Assembly (NCBI RefSeq): GCF_007829875.1
Contig: NZ_VIWV01000001.1
Coordinates: forward strand, 3,814,501-3,878,500
Direction of reading: 5' to 3'
From: Streptomyces capillispiralis
Lineage (GTDB): Bacteria > Actinomycetota > Actinomycetes > Streptomycetales > Streptomycetaceae
Length of the DNA stretch: 64,000 bases
In this document: piece by piece, positions 52,774-61,106 of the stretch
How positions within the stretch are numbered: position 1 is the stretch's first letter
Layout of the letters: each line of letters starts with the position of its first letter
Translations under genes and position numbers: made by a program
Notes under the pieces: generated by a model
Database searches by the model: none
What the model saw: the letters and a program-made list of their open reading frames with translations, nothing else
Told to the model about the DNA's origin: nothing

Positions 52774-54393
52774 TCAGGACTCGGGTACGGCGGACAGCAG
52801 GGCGTGCAGCACGGGTCCCGCGGAGCCGCCCCCGGTGACGCCCTCCTCGACCACGCAGGCCACGGCCACATCGCCCCGGTGGGCGACCATCCAGCCGTTG
52901 TTGTCCTGGTCGTCGGAGACCTCGGCGGTGCCGGTCTTGGCGCCGATCTCCCCGGGCAGGTCGGACAGCACGCGCGCGGTGCCCTCGGTGACGGTCGCCC
53001 GCATCAGTGCGCGCAGCTGGGTCACGACCCGCGCCGGGAGCGGCGTCGTGGCCGTCGTGTCCTCGGTGCCGGCGACGAGCGAGGGCTGGTGGAAGGTGCC
53101 GGACACCGCCGTCGCGGTGACCGACGCCATGATCAGCGGGTTGGCCTGGACCCGGCCCTGCCCGATCATCGACGCGGCCTTCTCCGTCGCGTCGCGCGGG
53201 ACCGGCACCGAGCCGTCGTACGAGGGCACCCCCACATGCCAGGTCTGCCCGACGCCGAAGTACTTCTTCGCCACGTCCCCGAGTTCGCCCTCCCCCAGCT
53301 TGTCGCGCAGGCTGATGAACGCGGTGTTGCAGGACTCGGTGAAGTCCTTGCGGAAGGTGGCGCCCGGGTGTTCGGAGGTCTCCACGTTCTGGAACCGTTT
53401 GCCCACCGTGAGGTACTGGGGGCAGTCCACCACGTCGTCCGGCGCGACCGCGCCCTTCAGCAGCAGGGCGCCGCTGGTGACGATCTTCCAGGTGGAGCCG
53501 GGCGCGTAGGTGCCGGAGACGGCGCGGTTGAAGCCGGACACGGGCGAGTTGGCGACGGCCAGGATCTCGCCGTCGTCGATGCGCAGGGCGACGAGCGCGG
53601 CGTTCTTGCCGTCGGCCCGGGCGAGGGCGTTCTCGGCGGCCCGCTGCCAGTCGGCGTCGAGGGTGGTGCGGACGGGACCCTCGTCCCCGGCGGGGTCCTT
53701 CCCGCCGAAGGACACCTCGGTGCGCCGCACCGTGCCGGTGGCCCGGTCGACGAGGTGCACGGCACCGCGCGGTCCGCCGCCGTCCGCCGCGCCGGCGAGC
53801 CGGGCGAGGACGGGACCGAGGGAGGGGTGGGTGGCGGCGGAGAGGGTCTCGCCGTCGCGGTCGGTGGCCTCGACGGGCTCGGTCTCCTCGCGTTCCAGGC
53901 GGAACTTCTCGGTGTCGCTGAGCCGGGGGTGGACCAGCGACAGCTTCCAGTCCACCTTCCAGACGCCGCCGGCCTGCTCCCGCAGCGGCAGCTTCGCGCT
54001 GTACGTCCAGGTGCCGAGGCCGGTGACGGGCATCCGGGCGGTGAAGGGCACGGTGACGGTGCCGTCGCCGGTGTCCCGCGGGTCCTCGGCGGTGAGCTTC
54101 GGCCTCCCGATGTCGAGTCCGGTGGTGAAGCTGCCCAGCACCTGCTCGGCGCGCCCGGGTCGGGTCGTGCGGGCGGCGGCGTCCGGGAACCGTCCGGCGG
54201 ACCAGTCGGCGAGGAAGGCGCGCGCGGTGGCGGCCGCCGCCGGGTCGGGTCCGCCCCCGTCGTCGAAGGGCGGCAGTCCGGCCGCGTACGTCCCGCCCGC
54301 GGCGACCGCGGCCACCACCGCCACGGCGGTGAGCGTCCTGGCCGTCCGGCGCGGGCGACGGCCGGTGCGGGGGAGGTCGGGGTAGGAGTTCAT
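52774..54393 (-). CDS. Class B penicillin-binding protein, MecA-like
   Basis: 539 residues: N-terminal membrane anchor (21-37), an NTF2-like domain (about 50-160, PAAAATARAFLADWSAGRFP), a linker/dimerisation domain and the transpeptidase domain. Motifs are S300-T-W-K303, S354-C-N356 and K486-T-G488. The NTF2-like N-terminal domain is the mark of the MecA/PBP2a-like group, which includes low-affinity, beta-lactam-tolerant transpeptidases. It is first in the operon before a beta-lactamase and divergent from a LysR gene, so a beta-lactam-induced replacement transpeptidase is a reasonable inference. Confidence 0.9.
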   Translation of the reverse strand: MNSYPDLPRTGRRPRRTARTLTAVAVVAAVAAGGTYAAGLPPFDDGGGPDPAAAATARAFLADWSAGRFPDAAARTTRPGRAEQVLGSFTTGLDIGRPKLTAEDPRDTGDGTVTVPFTARMPVTGLGTWTYSAKLPLREQAGGVWKVDWKLSLVHPRLSDTEKFRLEREETEPVEATDRDGETLSAATHPSLGPVLARLAGAADGGGPRGAVHLVDRATGTVRRTEVSFGGKDPAGDEGPVRTTLDADWQRAAENALARADGKNAALVALRIDDGEILAVANSPVSGFNRAVSGTYAPGSTWKIVTSGALLLKGAVAPDDVVDCPQYLTVGKRFQNVETSEHPGATFRKDFTESCNTAFISLRDKLGEGELGDVAKKYFGVGQTWHVGVPSYDGSVPVPRDATEKAASMIGQGRVQANPLIMASVTATAVSGTFHQPSLVAGTEDTTATTPLPARVVTQLRALMRATVTEGTARVLSDLPGEIGAKTGTAEVSDDQDNNGWMVAHRGDVAVACVVEEGVTGGGSAGPVLHALLSAVPES

Positions 54394-54437
54394 GCCCCGA
54401 CCACAGCAGCGGCGGGGGCCTTCCGTCCAAGTCCGCT

Positions 54438-54465
54438 ATCGATCATGGATCGATCAATACTCGAT
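54438..54465. promoter_or_regulatory. Candidate LysR operator between PBP and lysR genes
   Basis: ATCGATC-ATG-GATCGAT (54438-54454) is followed by an overlapping ATCGA-N7-TCGAT (54449-54465). The inverted repeats lie 14 bases upstream of the LysR start and in the promoter region of the divergent PBP, the usual place for LysR binding. Confidence 0.72.
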
Positions 54466-54478
54466 ATGATGACTGGTC

Positions 54479-55444
54479 GTGGACCTGGTGCGGCACCTGG
54501 AGTGCTTTGTGGCTGTTGCAGAAGAGTCACACTTCGGGCGTGCCGCGGCCCGTCTGGGGATGGCCCAGCCGCCGCTGTCGCAGCGCATCCAGCGGCTCGA
54601 ACGGGAGCTGGGGGTCCGGCTGTTCGAGCGGACCAGCCGTCAGGTGAGGATCACCGAGGCGGGGCGTCTGCTGCTGGCGGAGGCCCGTGAGCTGCTCGCC
54701 CGTTCCGATGCGTTCCTGGCCTCCGCGCGGCGGGTGCGGGACGGCGAGACCGGGCTGCTGCGGGCGGCCCTGCCCCCCGACCTCTCCGGTGAGACCGTCG
54801 CCGCCCTGCTCTCGGACTTCGGGCGCCGTCACTCCTCGCTGGAGCTGGAGCTGCACGAGCTGTCCACCGCGCAGCAGCTCGCCCGGCTCGCGGCCCACGA
54901 ACTGGACGTCGGCGTCGTCCACCATCCGTGTGACGTGGCCGGTCTGGAGCTGGGCCCGGTGCTGCGGCGGGAGCTGGGTGTCCTGCTGCCGCGCGGTGCC
55001 TCCGCGGCCGGGCTGGAGGAGGTCCCGCTGGTCGCGCTGAGCGGCCGGGACCTGATCCTCTTCCCGCGCGCCGCGGCCCCGGCCGTCTACGACGACCTGC
55101 TCACCACCTGCGCCCGGGGCGGCTTCACCCCCGCCGCCGTCCGTCACGGCCAGGGCGCCAGCTTCGTACGCGGTCTGGTGCTGTCCGCCGGGGCCGTCGC
55201 CCTGTGCCCGCGCGACGCCCTGCCGCCGTCGGGGGACGGGGACCCGGAGGTCGTGTGGCGTCCGCTCACCGGGGGAGCGCCGGCGCTGCGCCATTCGGCC
55301 GCCTGGCCCAAGGGGCGCGGGGACGCCGCGGTGCAGGCGTTCGCCGAGGCGGCCACGCGCGCGTTGCGCACCACCGCCGGGGCAACGCCCGACGCTCCGG
55401 CCCGCCCGCTGCACCTGCGCCCGGCATCGGAGTACTGGCTGTGA
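54479..55444 (+). CDS. LysR-family regulator (BlaA-like)
   Basis: 321 residues from GTG. The LysR HTH is DLVRHLECFVAVAEESHFGR, then LGMAQPPLSQRIQRLERELG (residues 2-50); an effector domain runs from about 95. Its stop overlaps the GTG of a serine-hydrolase-fold gene (GTGA). LysR regulator plus a penicillin-recognising-fold partner, divergent from a beta-lactamase, is the arrangement of blaA-blaB-blaL of Streptomyces cacaoi, where BlaA activates the lactamase gene. The assignment rests on this context. Confidence 0.9.
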   Translation: MDLVRHLECFVAVAEESHFGRAAARLGMAQPPLSQRIQRLERELGVRLFERTSRQVRITEAGRLLLAEARELLARSDAFLASARRVRDGETGLLRAALPPDLSGETVAALLSDFGRRHSSLELELHELSTAQQLARLAAHELDVGVVHHPCDVAGLELGPVLRRELGVLLPRGASAAGLEEVPLVALSGRDLILFPRAAAPAVYDDLLTTCARGGFTPAAVRHGQGASFVRGLVLSAGAVALCPRDALPPSGDGDPEVVWRPLTGGAPALRHSAAWPKGRGDAAVQAFAEAATRALRTTAGATPDAPARPLHLRPASEYWL

Positions 55445-56343
55445 CCGACGCCCTCGCCCGCATCCACGCGGCCTTCGCCGACGCCGGGGTCACCGGCTGG
55501 CTGCACGCCCTCGACATCGACTCCGGCGCGCAGCTCGACGCCGGGGCGGACCAGCCGGTCTGCACGGCCAGTGTCCACAAGCTGTGTGTGCTGGTCGCCC
55601 TGCACGAGCAGGCGGCGGCCGGGATGCTGGACCTCACCGAGCAGGTGGAGTGCCCGCCGGCCGGGCGCACCACGGGTCCCACCGGGGTCGCCGCCATGCT
55701 GGACGCGGCCCGGCTGTCCCTGCGCGACCTGGCGTATCTGATGATGGCGGTCAGCGACAACGCCGCCGCCGACCTGCTGCTGCGCCGGGTGGGCCTCGAC
55801 GCCGTGAACGCCACGACAACCCGGCTGGGGCTGACCCGTACCCGCGCCGTTCACTCCTTCGGCCAGATGCTGGCCACCATCAGGGAGGACGCCGGCCCCG
55901 ACGGCGCCCGGGCGCTCACCGACCCGCATGTCATCACCCGGCTGCGCGCGCTCGACCCGGCCCGCACCAACCGCAGCACGCCGCGCGACATGACCCGGCT
56001 GCTGGGGGCGGTGTGGCGGGACGAGGCGGGTACGCCGGAGCACGGCGGCGCCATGCGGCGGATCCTGGGGCTCCAGGTGTGGCCGCACCGTCTGGCCTCC
56101 GGTTTCCCCTTCGACGATGTGCACGTCGCCGGAAAGACCGGCAGTCTGCCCACGCTGCGCAACGAGGTCGGCGTCGTCGAATATCCGGACGGCGGGCGTT
56201 ACGCCGTCGCGGTGTTCACCCGCACCGCGCAGACCGCGGCCACCCTTCCGGCGGCCGACGCGGTGATCGGCACGGCGGCGCGGATCGCGGTGGACGCGCT
56301 GCGGGCGGAGGGATTGCGGGCGGAGGGGTTGCGGGCGCGTTGA
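55441..56343 (+). CDS. Serine beta-lactamase-fold protein (BlaB-like, probably regulatory)
   Basis: 300 residues, no signal peptide, so cytoplasmic. Active-site motifs of penicillin-recognising enzymes are present: S44-V-H-K47, S105-D-N107 and K232-T-G234, but no ExxLN general base is evident. BlaB of S. cacaoi has the same motifs, lacks lactamase activity and is needed for induction. Translational coupling to the LysR gene supports a sensor or signalling role. The C-terminus ends in a repeated GLRAE pentapeptide encoded by a short tandem repeat (about 56297-56340). Confidence 0.85.
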   Translation: MTDALARIHAAFADAGVTGWLHALDIDSGAQLDAGADQPVCTASVHKLCVLVALHEQAAAGMLDLTEQVECPPAGRTTGPTGVAAMLDAARLSLRDLAYLMMAVSDNAAADLLLRRVGLDAVNATTTRLGLTRTRAVHSFGQMLATIREDAGPDGARALTDPHVITRLRALDPARTNRSTPRDMTRLLGAVWRDEAGTPEHGGAMRRILGLQVWPHRLASGFPFDDVHVAGKTGSLPTLRNEVGVVEYPDGGRYAVAVFTRTAQTAATLPAADAVIGTAARIAVDALRAEGLRAEGLRAR

Positions 56344-56383
56344 TCCGAGGAGAAAAGCAGGCGAATGGAAACGCGAAAACAAA

Positions 56384-56419
56384 GAGCAGGGGCCCGCACC
56401 GAAGTGCGAGCCCCTGCTC
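56384..56419. terminator. Bidirectional terminator, BlaB-like gene / cold-shock gene
   Basis: Arms GAGCAGGGGC and GCCCCTGCTC enclose an inner GCAC/GTGC stem with a GAA-type loop, between convergent genes. Confidence 0.85.
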
Positions 56420-56437
56420 TCAAACCCTGCGTGCAGG

Positions 56438-56641
56438 TCAGGCGGGAACGATGTTCTCCGCCTGCGGGCCCTTCTGGCCCTGGGTGACGTCGAAGGTCAC
56501 CTTCTGGCCTTCCTGGAGCTCGCGGAAGCCCGAGGTGGCGATGTTCGAGTAGTGGGCGAAGACGTCAGCGCCGCCGCCGTCCTGCTCGATGAAGCCGAAG
56601 CCCTTTTCCGAGTTGAACCACTTCACGGTACCGGTGGCCAT
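56438..56641 (-). CDS. Cold-shock protein (CspA family)
   Basis: 67 residues with RNA-binding motifs RNP1 KGFGFIEQ and RNP2 VFAHYSNI, beginning [15 protein letters not shown]. It is a single-stranded nucleic acid chaperone. The gap to the next gene upstream is about 240 bases, leaving room for a long leader as in other cold-shock genes. A MerR-type gene lies upstream on the same strand. Confidence 0.96.
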   Translation of the reverse strand: MATGTVKWFNSEKGFGFIEQDGGGADVFAHYSNIATSGFRELQEGQKVTFDVTQGQKGPQAENIVPA

Positions 56642-56858
56642 ATCAAATCTCCTGAGACAGTGCTGGGACTCGCACTTTACGAATCCCTTCATCGTCGCGA
56701 TGATCACCTGCCCGGAGAACCGGTAGCAAACTGGCAACCACAACTGCAACTGACGTCAGCCTAGCACGGAAGGCATCAGCGGCAAGCGAGGAAAATCACC
56801 GGAGAAAACTCCGGCGGCAGGTTTAGGGAATGTTATTTTGGCAGTGATGGAGGAATTT

Positions 56859-56876
56859 CTGTCGCGGCGACGGCAG
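56859..56876. promoter_or_regulatory. Degenerate copy of the MerR-site sequence upstream of the cold-shock gene
   Basis: CTGTCGCGGCGACGGCAG resembles the perfect repeat at 57345-57364 but with a shorter spacer and one changed arm base. It lies about 220 bases before the cold-shock start. Confidence 0.45.
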
Positions 56877-56880
56877 GTTT

Positions 56881-57258
56881 TCAGCGGTGACCGTGGACCG
56901 TGTCCGCGCCCTGCCGCAGCTCCTCGTTGGCCCGCTCGGCCCCTTCCAACTGCTCCTCGAGGCTGATGATCCGGCACGCGGCGTCGACCGGAGTCCCCTG
57001 GTCGACCAGCTCACGGGCGCGCGCGGCCAGTCTGAGCTGGTGGCGCGAGTAGCGGCGGTGACCGCCGTCCGACCGCGTCGGCGTGATCAGCAGTGCCTCG
57101 CCGAGCGCACGGAGGAATGCGGGTGTGGCTCCGACCAGTTCCGCGGCCCTGCCCATGGTGTAGGCCGGGAAATGGTCGTCGTCGAGCCGGTCCGCGACGG
57201 GGAGCCGGTCCTGGTCCGGCTGCCGGCCGTCGTCGTACGGCTGACTTTCCGAGGGCAT
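56881..57258 (-). CDS. MerR-family transcriptional regulator
   Basis: 125 residues. MerR-type winged helix: YTMGRAAELVGATPAFLRAL (about 31-50), then RSDGGHRRYSRHQLRLAARA. The final part is a coiled-coil (LEEQLEGAERANEELRQGA) for dimerisation. No effector domain is present. This short MerR type is often next to cold-shock genes in Streptomyces. A perfect inverted repeat lies upstream and a degenerate copy lies before the cold-shock gene, so it may control both. Confidence 0.88.
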   Translation of the reverse strand: MPSESQPYDDGRQPDQDRLPVADRLDDDHFPAYTMGRAAELVGATPAFLRALGEALLITPTRSDGGHRRYSRHQLRLAARARELVDQGTPVDAACRIISLEEQLEGAERANEELRQGADTVHGHR

Positions 57259-57344
57259 ACGCACCTTTCCGCGGACCACAACGGGCACGGTCCGCCACGG
57301 GGACGGATTCCCCGCAGAGGAACTCTAGTCGCCTCGACGGAAAA

Positions 57345-57364
57345 TCTGTCGCGGCGGCGACAGA
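57345..57364. promoter_or_regulatory. Inverted repeat, likely MerR operator
   Basis: TCTGTCGC-GGCG-GCGACAGA, eight-base perfect arms with a 4-base spacer, 86 bases upstream of the MerR start. Confidence 0.68.
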
Positions 57365-57438
57365 TGCAGTCCCCCGAGTCCACTCGCCCCGCGGGCCGGT
57401 CGCCCTCCGCACCAGGAGCCCTGCGCCGGGAACGACGC

Positions 57439-58167
57439 CTACGGCGCCTGCGGCGCCCCGTCCTTCGTCCGCGTGTCCTCGGCCGGCCGGGCCCGGTGCG
57501 GACCCATCTCGGCGAGCACGGCACCGAGTGCGTCCTCGGTGAGGGGGCTGCCGGGGAGGGGGTGCGGTGGGGTGGCCGGGGTGGCGCGGAGGCCGTCGAG
57601 GAAGAGGGCGAGGGGCCGGCGCCAGGCGTCGGGGGCGGTGGCCGTGGTGAGGGGCGGGACGGCACGGCCGAGGGCGGCGAGGGCGAACAACACGTCCTCG
57701 GTGGTGACGTCGGGGCGCACGGTGCCCTCCGCACGGGCGCGTTCCAGCAGGAGTTCGACCGTGCGGCGGTTGTGGGCGTGCACGGCTCGGAGGGCCTCGA
57801 CGTCCGGCAGGCGGGTGGTCATGAGGTCGTTGGTGCCGCGGTCGGCGGCCAGGGTGCCGAAGACGGCGCGGAGGTAGTCGTTCAGCCCCGTCCAGGCGTC
57901 CGGGGCGGTCCGGGCGCGCTCGCCGGCGGCCATGGTGCCGGTCAGCTGGTCGCGGAAGACCGCGTCGACGAGGGCGGCCCTCGTGGGGAAGTGCCGGTAG
58001 AGCGTCGCGTTGCCGACGCCGGCCCGGCGCGCGATCACGTCCAGGGGGGCGTCGAGGCCCTGCTCGGTGAAGACCGCGTGCGCCGCCTCCACCAGCCGGT
58101 CCCGGTTGCGCCGGGCGTCACGCCGCTGCCGGGGGGCGGGGGCGGGGGGTCCTTCACCGACGGTCAT
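57439..58167 (-). CDS. TetR-family regulator divergent from a cytochrome P450
   Basis: 242 residues. The TetR HTH is RDRLVEAAHAVFTEQGLDAP, then VIARRAGVGNATLYRHFPTR (about 22-65); a typical C-terminal ligand domain follows (TEDVLFALAALGRAVPPL). The start is ATG with GGAGG close upstream. Two matching palindromes lie between it and the P450 gene, so it most likely represses both. Confidence 0.92.
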   Translation of the reverse strand: MTVGEGPPAPAPRQRRDARRNRDRLVEAAHAVFTEQGLDAPLDVIARRAGVGNATLYRHFPTRAALVDAVFRDQLTGTMAAGERARTAPDAWTGLNDYLRAVFGTLAADRGTNDLMTTRLPDVEALRAVHAHNRRTVELLLERARAEGTVRPDVTTEDVLFALAALGRAVPPLTTATAPDAWRRPLALFLDGLRATPATPPHPLPGSPLTEDALGAVLAEMGPHRARPAEDTRTKDGAPQAP

Positions 58168-58187
58168 CGTCTTCCTCCGTACGAAGC

Positions 58188-58244
58188 GGGGAGCACTCCC
58201 CGGTGCGATGCTATCGTCGGCCAAAGAAGTGGGGAGTGGTCCCC
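58188..58244. promoter_or_regulatory. Two TetR-type operators between tetR and P450 genes
   Basis: GGGGAG-CA-CTCCCC (58188-58201, perfect) and GGGGAG-TG-GTCCCC (58231-58244, one mismatch) are 43 bases apart, four helical turns. One site lies close to each gene's start. Confidence 0.85.
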
Positions 58245-58272
58245 GTTTCCGTCGCGGAGAGAGGACGGTGTC

Positions 58273-59469
58273 GTGCGAGCACCCACCCTGGACGAGCTGG
58301 CCCCTGCGGGCCACGACGCGGCGGCCGGTCCGTACGCCGTGCACGCGGCCCTGCGGGCCAGGGGGCCGGTGCACCGGGTCCACGTCCCGGGCAGCGGGGA
58401 CGCCTGGCTGGTGCTGACCCACGAGGCGGTGCGGGCCGCGCTGACCGACCCCCGGCTGCGCAACGACATCCGGCACTCCGCGAGCTGGGAGACCGACGGC
58501 GGCCATGCCGTCGGGCGCAACATGCTGCAGAGCGACCCGCCCCACCACACCCGGCTGCGACGGCTGGTGGCGGGCCACTTCACACCGGGCCGCGTCGCGG
58601 GGCTGCGGCCGGGCATCGAGCGGGTGGCGCGCGAGCTGCTGGCGCGACTGCCCCGGCCGGGCACCGCCGACCTGGTGAGCGGTTACGCCCTGCCGCTCCC
58701 GGTCACGGTGATCTGCGATCTCCTCGGGGTGCCCGTGGCGGACCGCGCGGCCTTCCACACCTGGTCGAACGAGCTGGTCCTGCCCACGGGAGAGGAGGCC
58801 GCCGCCGCTTCGAGCGCCGCACTGACCGGCTACCTCACCGACCTGATCGCCGAGAAGACCCGCACGCCGGACGGCTCCCTGCTCGCGGCCCTGGCCACGA
58901 CCGCCGGTCACCCGGGCTCCGGGGACGGCCTGAGCCGCGAGGAACTCCTCGGCATGGCCTTCCTGCTCCTCGTGGCCGGTCACGAGACGACGGTCGACCT
59001 GATCTCCGCGACCGTGCACAGCCTGCTGACGCACCCGGACCAGCTCGCCCTGCTGCGCGCCGACCCCGCCCTGACCGGTGCCGCGATCGAGGAGTCCCTG
59101 CGCTTCAACTCCCCCGTCCACGCGGGCGCGTTCCGCTTCGCGGCCGAGCCGCTGGAACTGGCCGGCACCCGGGTGGCCGCCGGTGACGCGGTGCTCGTCT
59201 CCCTGGCCGCGGCCTCCCGTGACCCGCTCGCCTTCCCGGACCCGGACCGCTTCGACATCACCCGCCGGCCCCAGGGCCACCTGGCCTTCGGGCACGGCGT
59301 CCACCACTGCCTCGGCGCCCCGCTGGCCCGCACGGAAGCCGCCCTCGCCCTCCGCCTCCTCTTGGAACACCACCCCGCCCTCGCGCTCGCCGCCGACCCG
59401 GCGGCCCTCACCTGGCGGACCGGCACCCTGCTGCGGGGCCTGACCGCACTGCCGGTGCACCTCGGCTGA
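58273..59469 (+). CDS. Cytochrome P450
   Basis: 398 residues from GTG, normal for soluble actinobacterial P450s. Motifs: I-helix LLVAGHETTVDL (acid-alcohol pair replaced by E-T-T as usual), EESLRF (ExxR), and heme-binding FGHGVHHCLGAPLARTEA with the axial Cys. The substrate is unknown; no ferredoxin gene is adjacent. Control by the divergent TetR suggests induction by a small molecule, perhaps a xenobiotic or fatty acid. Confidence 0.94.
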   Translation: MRAPTLDELAPAGHDAAAGPYAVHAALRARGPVHRVHVPGSGDAWLVLTHEAVRAALTDPRLRNDIRHSASWETDGGHAVGRNMLQSDPPHHTRLRRLVAGHFTPGRVAGLRPGIERVARELLARLPRPGTADLVSGYALPLPVTVICDLLGVPVADRAAFHTWSNELVLPTGEEAAAASSAALTGYLTDLIAEKTRTPDGSLLAALATTAGHPGSGDGLSREELLGMAFLLLVAGHETTVDLISATVHSLLTHPDQLALLRADPALTGAAIEESLRFNSPVHAGAFRFAAEPLELAGTRVAAGDAVLVSLAAASRDPLAFPDPDRFDITRRPQGHLAFGHGVHHCLGAPLARTEAALALRLLLEHHPALALAADPAALTWRTGTLLRGLTALPVHLG

Positions 59470-59748
59470 CCTGCGCCTGCTTGCTCGCGACGGGCACGGC
59501 GCTCACCGTCACCGGGCGGACGACGCGCGAGTCGGGAAGGCCGGGGCCGGGCCCCGAGCTGCACACGTGGGGACGCGACGGCCCGTCCCGGCCTTCCCTC
59601 TGGCCGCAATCTGCCACGGGGGCACCCCGGCCGCCCGCCGGAACGGGCCGAACGAGCGGGGAGCGGAGAGAGGAGCAGGGGTGGCCCGGGGAAAACCGAC
59701 GGGACATTCCGGGCGCTTTATCGCATTTCCTCGTCCATAATCGGAAGC

Positions 59749-60120
59749 ATGAGCATGGCAGCGTATGAAGTACTGGCCGCGAGCCAGCACGTGTGGAACG
59801 TGTTCGCGGCGTTCATCGGCGGACTGGTCGTGTCCGGCGCGCTGATCTGGGCCGTACGCGTCGGCATGCGGTACATGGACCAGGAGGAACCCCGTCCGAA
59901 GGCCGAGGAGCAGCCGAGACTGCCGGACGGTGGCGCGGTGCACGAGCTGCGGGAGATGCGGGAACCGGACGAGATGCCGGACATGTCGAAGACCGGGTCC
60001 CGGATGATGCCCTACGAGCTCCATCACGCCGCGACCAGGACGGGCAAGGACCAGAAGCGCAGGCGCTGGCTGCCCGGCTCCAGCGGCGCCTTCGGCAGCG
60101 GGGGCCCGGGACACGTGTGA
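59749..60120 (+). CDS. DUF6479-like small membrane protein
   Basis: 123 residues: one membrane helix at about 17-38 (VWNVFAAFIGGLVVSGALIW) followed by a charged cytoplasmic tail with an acidic REMREPDEMPD stretch and a basic KDQKRRRW stretch. This layout is that of a Streptomyces family of unknown function (family number from memory). ATG 59755 is an alternative start. Confidence 0.7.
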   Translation: MSMAAYEVLAASQHVWNVFAAFIGGLVVSGALIWAVRVGMRYMDQEEPRPKAEEQPRLPDGGAVHELREMREPDEMPDMSKTGSRMMPYELHHAATRTGKDQKRRRWLPGSSGAFGSGGPGHV

Positions 60121-60137
60121 CGTGACGTGACCGTGCG

Positions 60138-60172
60138 GACGCCGCCCCGGGTCACCGGCCCGGGGCGGCGTC
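60138..60172. terminator. Bidirectional terminator overlapping the Ig-like gene's stop
   Basis: Arms GACGCCGCCCCGG and CCGGGGCGGCGTC, 13 bases, with a 9-base loop that includes the minus-strand stop codon. Confidence 0.8.
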
Positions 60173-60919
60173 CCCCACCGTGATCTGGATCTGCTCGCTC
60201 GCGGCGCTCACCCCGTTCAGGGTGGCGGTGGCCTGGAGGCTGCCGGGGCCTGCGGGCAGGGCGGGCCCGGGGGTGCAGGTCCAGTGGCCGTCGGGTCCGG
60301 CGGTGTCGGTGCACACCTCGCCGCCGTCCTGGCCGGAGACGGTGATCTGGGCGCCCGGGTGGGCCGTACCGGCGATCGTCGGCCGTGCGTCCAGCGGTAC
60401 GCCGGACTCCGGGCTGGTCAGAGTCGGCGAGGCCAGCCCCACGGTCACCTGGCAGCCGCCGGCCGCCCGCACCGCGCCGTGCGCGTCGGCGAGGCTCAGG
60501 GCGCAGCCGCTCAGCCGGGTTCCGGGCACCGCGTCGGCGGACATCGCCAGTACGAAGGGAAAGCGCCCTTGCCGCCAGGGCCGTTCCACCGAGGGGGTCG
60601 CCGTGTACGTGGCGGTACGGCCGTCGGCGCCCACGGCGCCCCGGTAGCCGGGGGTGCCGAGGGGGACGCCGGTCACCCGGGTCCCGGCGGGGGCGGTGAG
60701 GGTCAGGGTGGAGCCGGCGCCGAAGGCCGCCCCGTCGAAGCCCGCCGCCTCGACGACGCCCTGCCGGCCGGGCGGGATCGTCACCTCGCCCCACAGGACC
60801 CGGGCGACCCGGGGCGGGTCGTCGGCGGCGGCCGGGGAAGCGGCGGCCGGCCACGCGCCCGCGAGGATGCCTGTCGCGGCCAGCGCGACGGCGGCCGCTG
60901 TCCTGCTGGATCTGTTCAT
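60152..60919 (-). CDS. Secreted protein with C-terminal Ig-like domain
   Basis: 255 residues. The signal peptide ends near WPAAASPAAA. The middle part is a beta-rich domain (VEAAGFDGAAFGAGSTLTLT). The last 90 residues form a bacterial Ig-like repeat (PTIAGTAHPGAQITVSGQDG, GHWTCTPGPALPAGPGSLQA, ATLNGVSAASEQIQITV). No enzyme motif is seen; it is probably an extracellular structural or adhesive protein. Confidence 0.78.
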   Translation of the reverse strand: MNRSSRTAAAVALAATGILAGAWPAAASPAAADDPPRVARVLWGEVTIPPGRQGVVEAAGFDGAAFGAGSTLTLTAPAGTRVTGVPLGTPGYRGAVGADGRTATYTATPSVERPWRQGRFPFVLAMSADAVPGTRLSGCALSLADAHGAVRAAGGCQVTVGLASPTLTSPESGVPLDARPTIAGTAHPGAQITVSGQDGGEVCTDTAGPDGHWTCTPGPALPAGPGSLQATATLNGVSAASEQIQITVGDAAPGR

Positions 60920-61062
60920 CGTCGGCGGGCTCCTCGCACGTCCGGCACGGACACCCCTGGCACCGATTGTGGCGGCGGACACGCACGGGCCGCCCGCGCT
61001 GGACGGCCGTACGGGTGGCGCTCGTGAGGTGCCTTCGCGGTGCCGCGTCGGTCACACCCCGC

Positions 61063-61092
61063 CCCCGGCCGGCCCGCGTGGGCCGGCCGGGG
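61063..61092 (-). terminator. Terminator after the GH13 gene
   Basis: Thirteen-base perfect arms CCCCGGCCGGCCC and complement with a 4-base loop, 15 bases beyond the stop. Confidence 0.8.
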
Positions 61093-61106
61093 ACGCGGGG
61101 TGCGGT

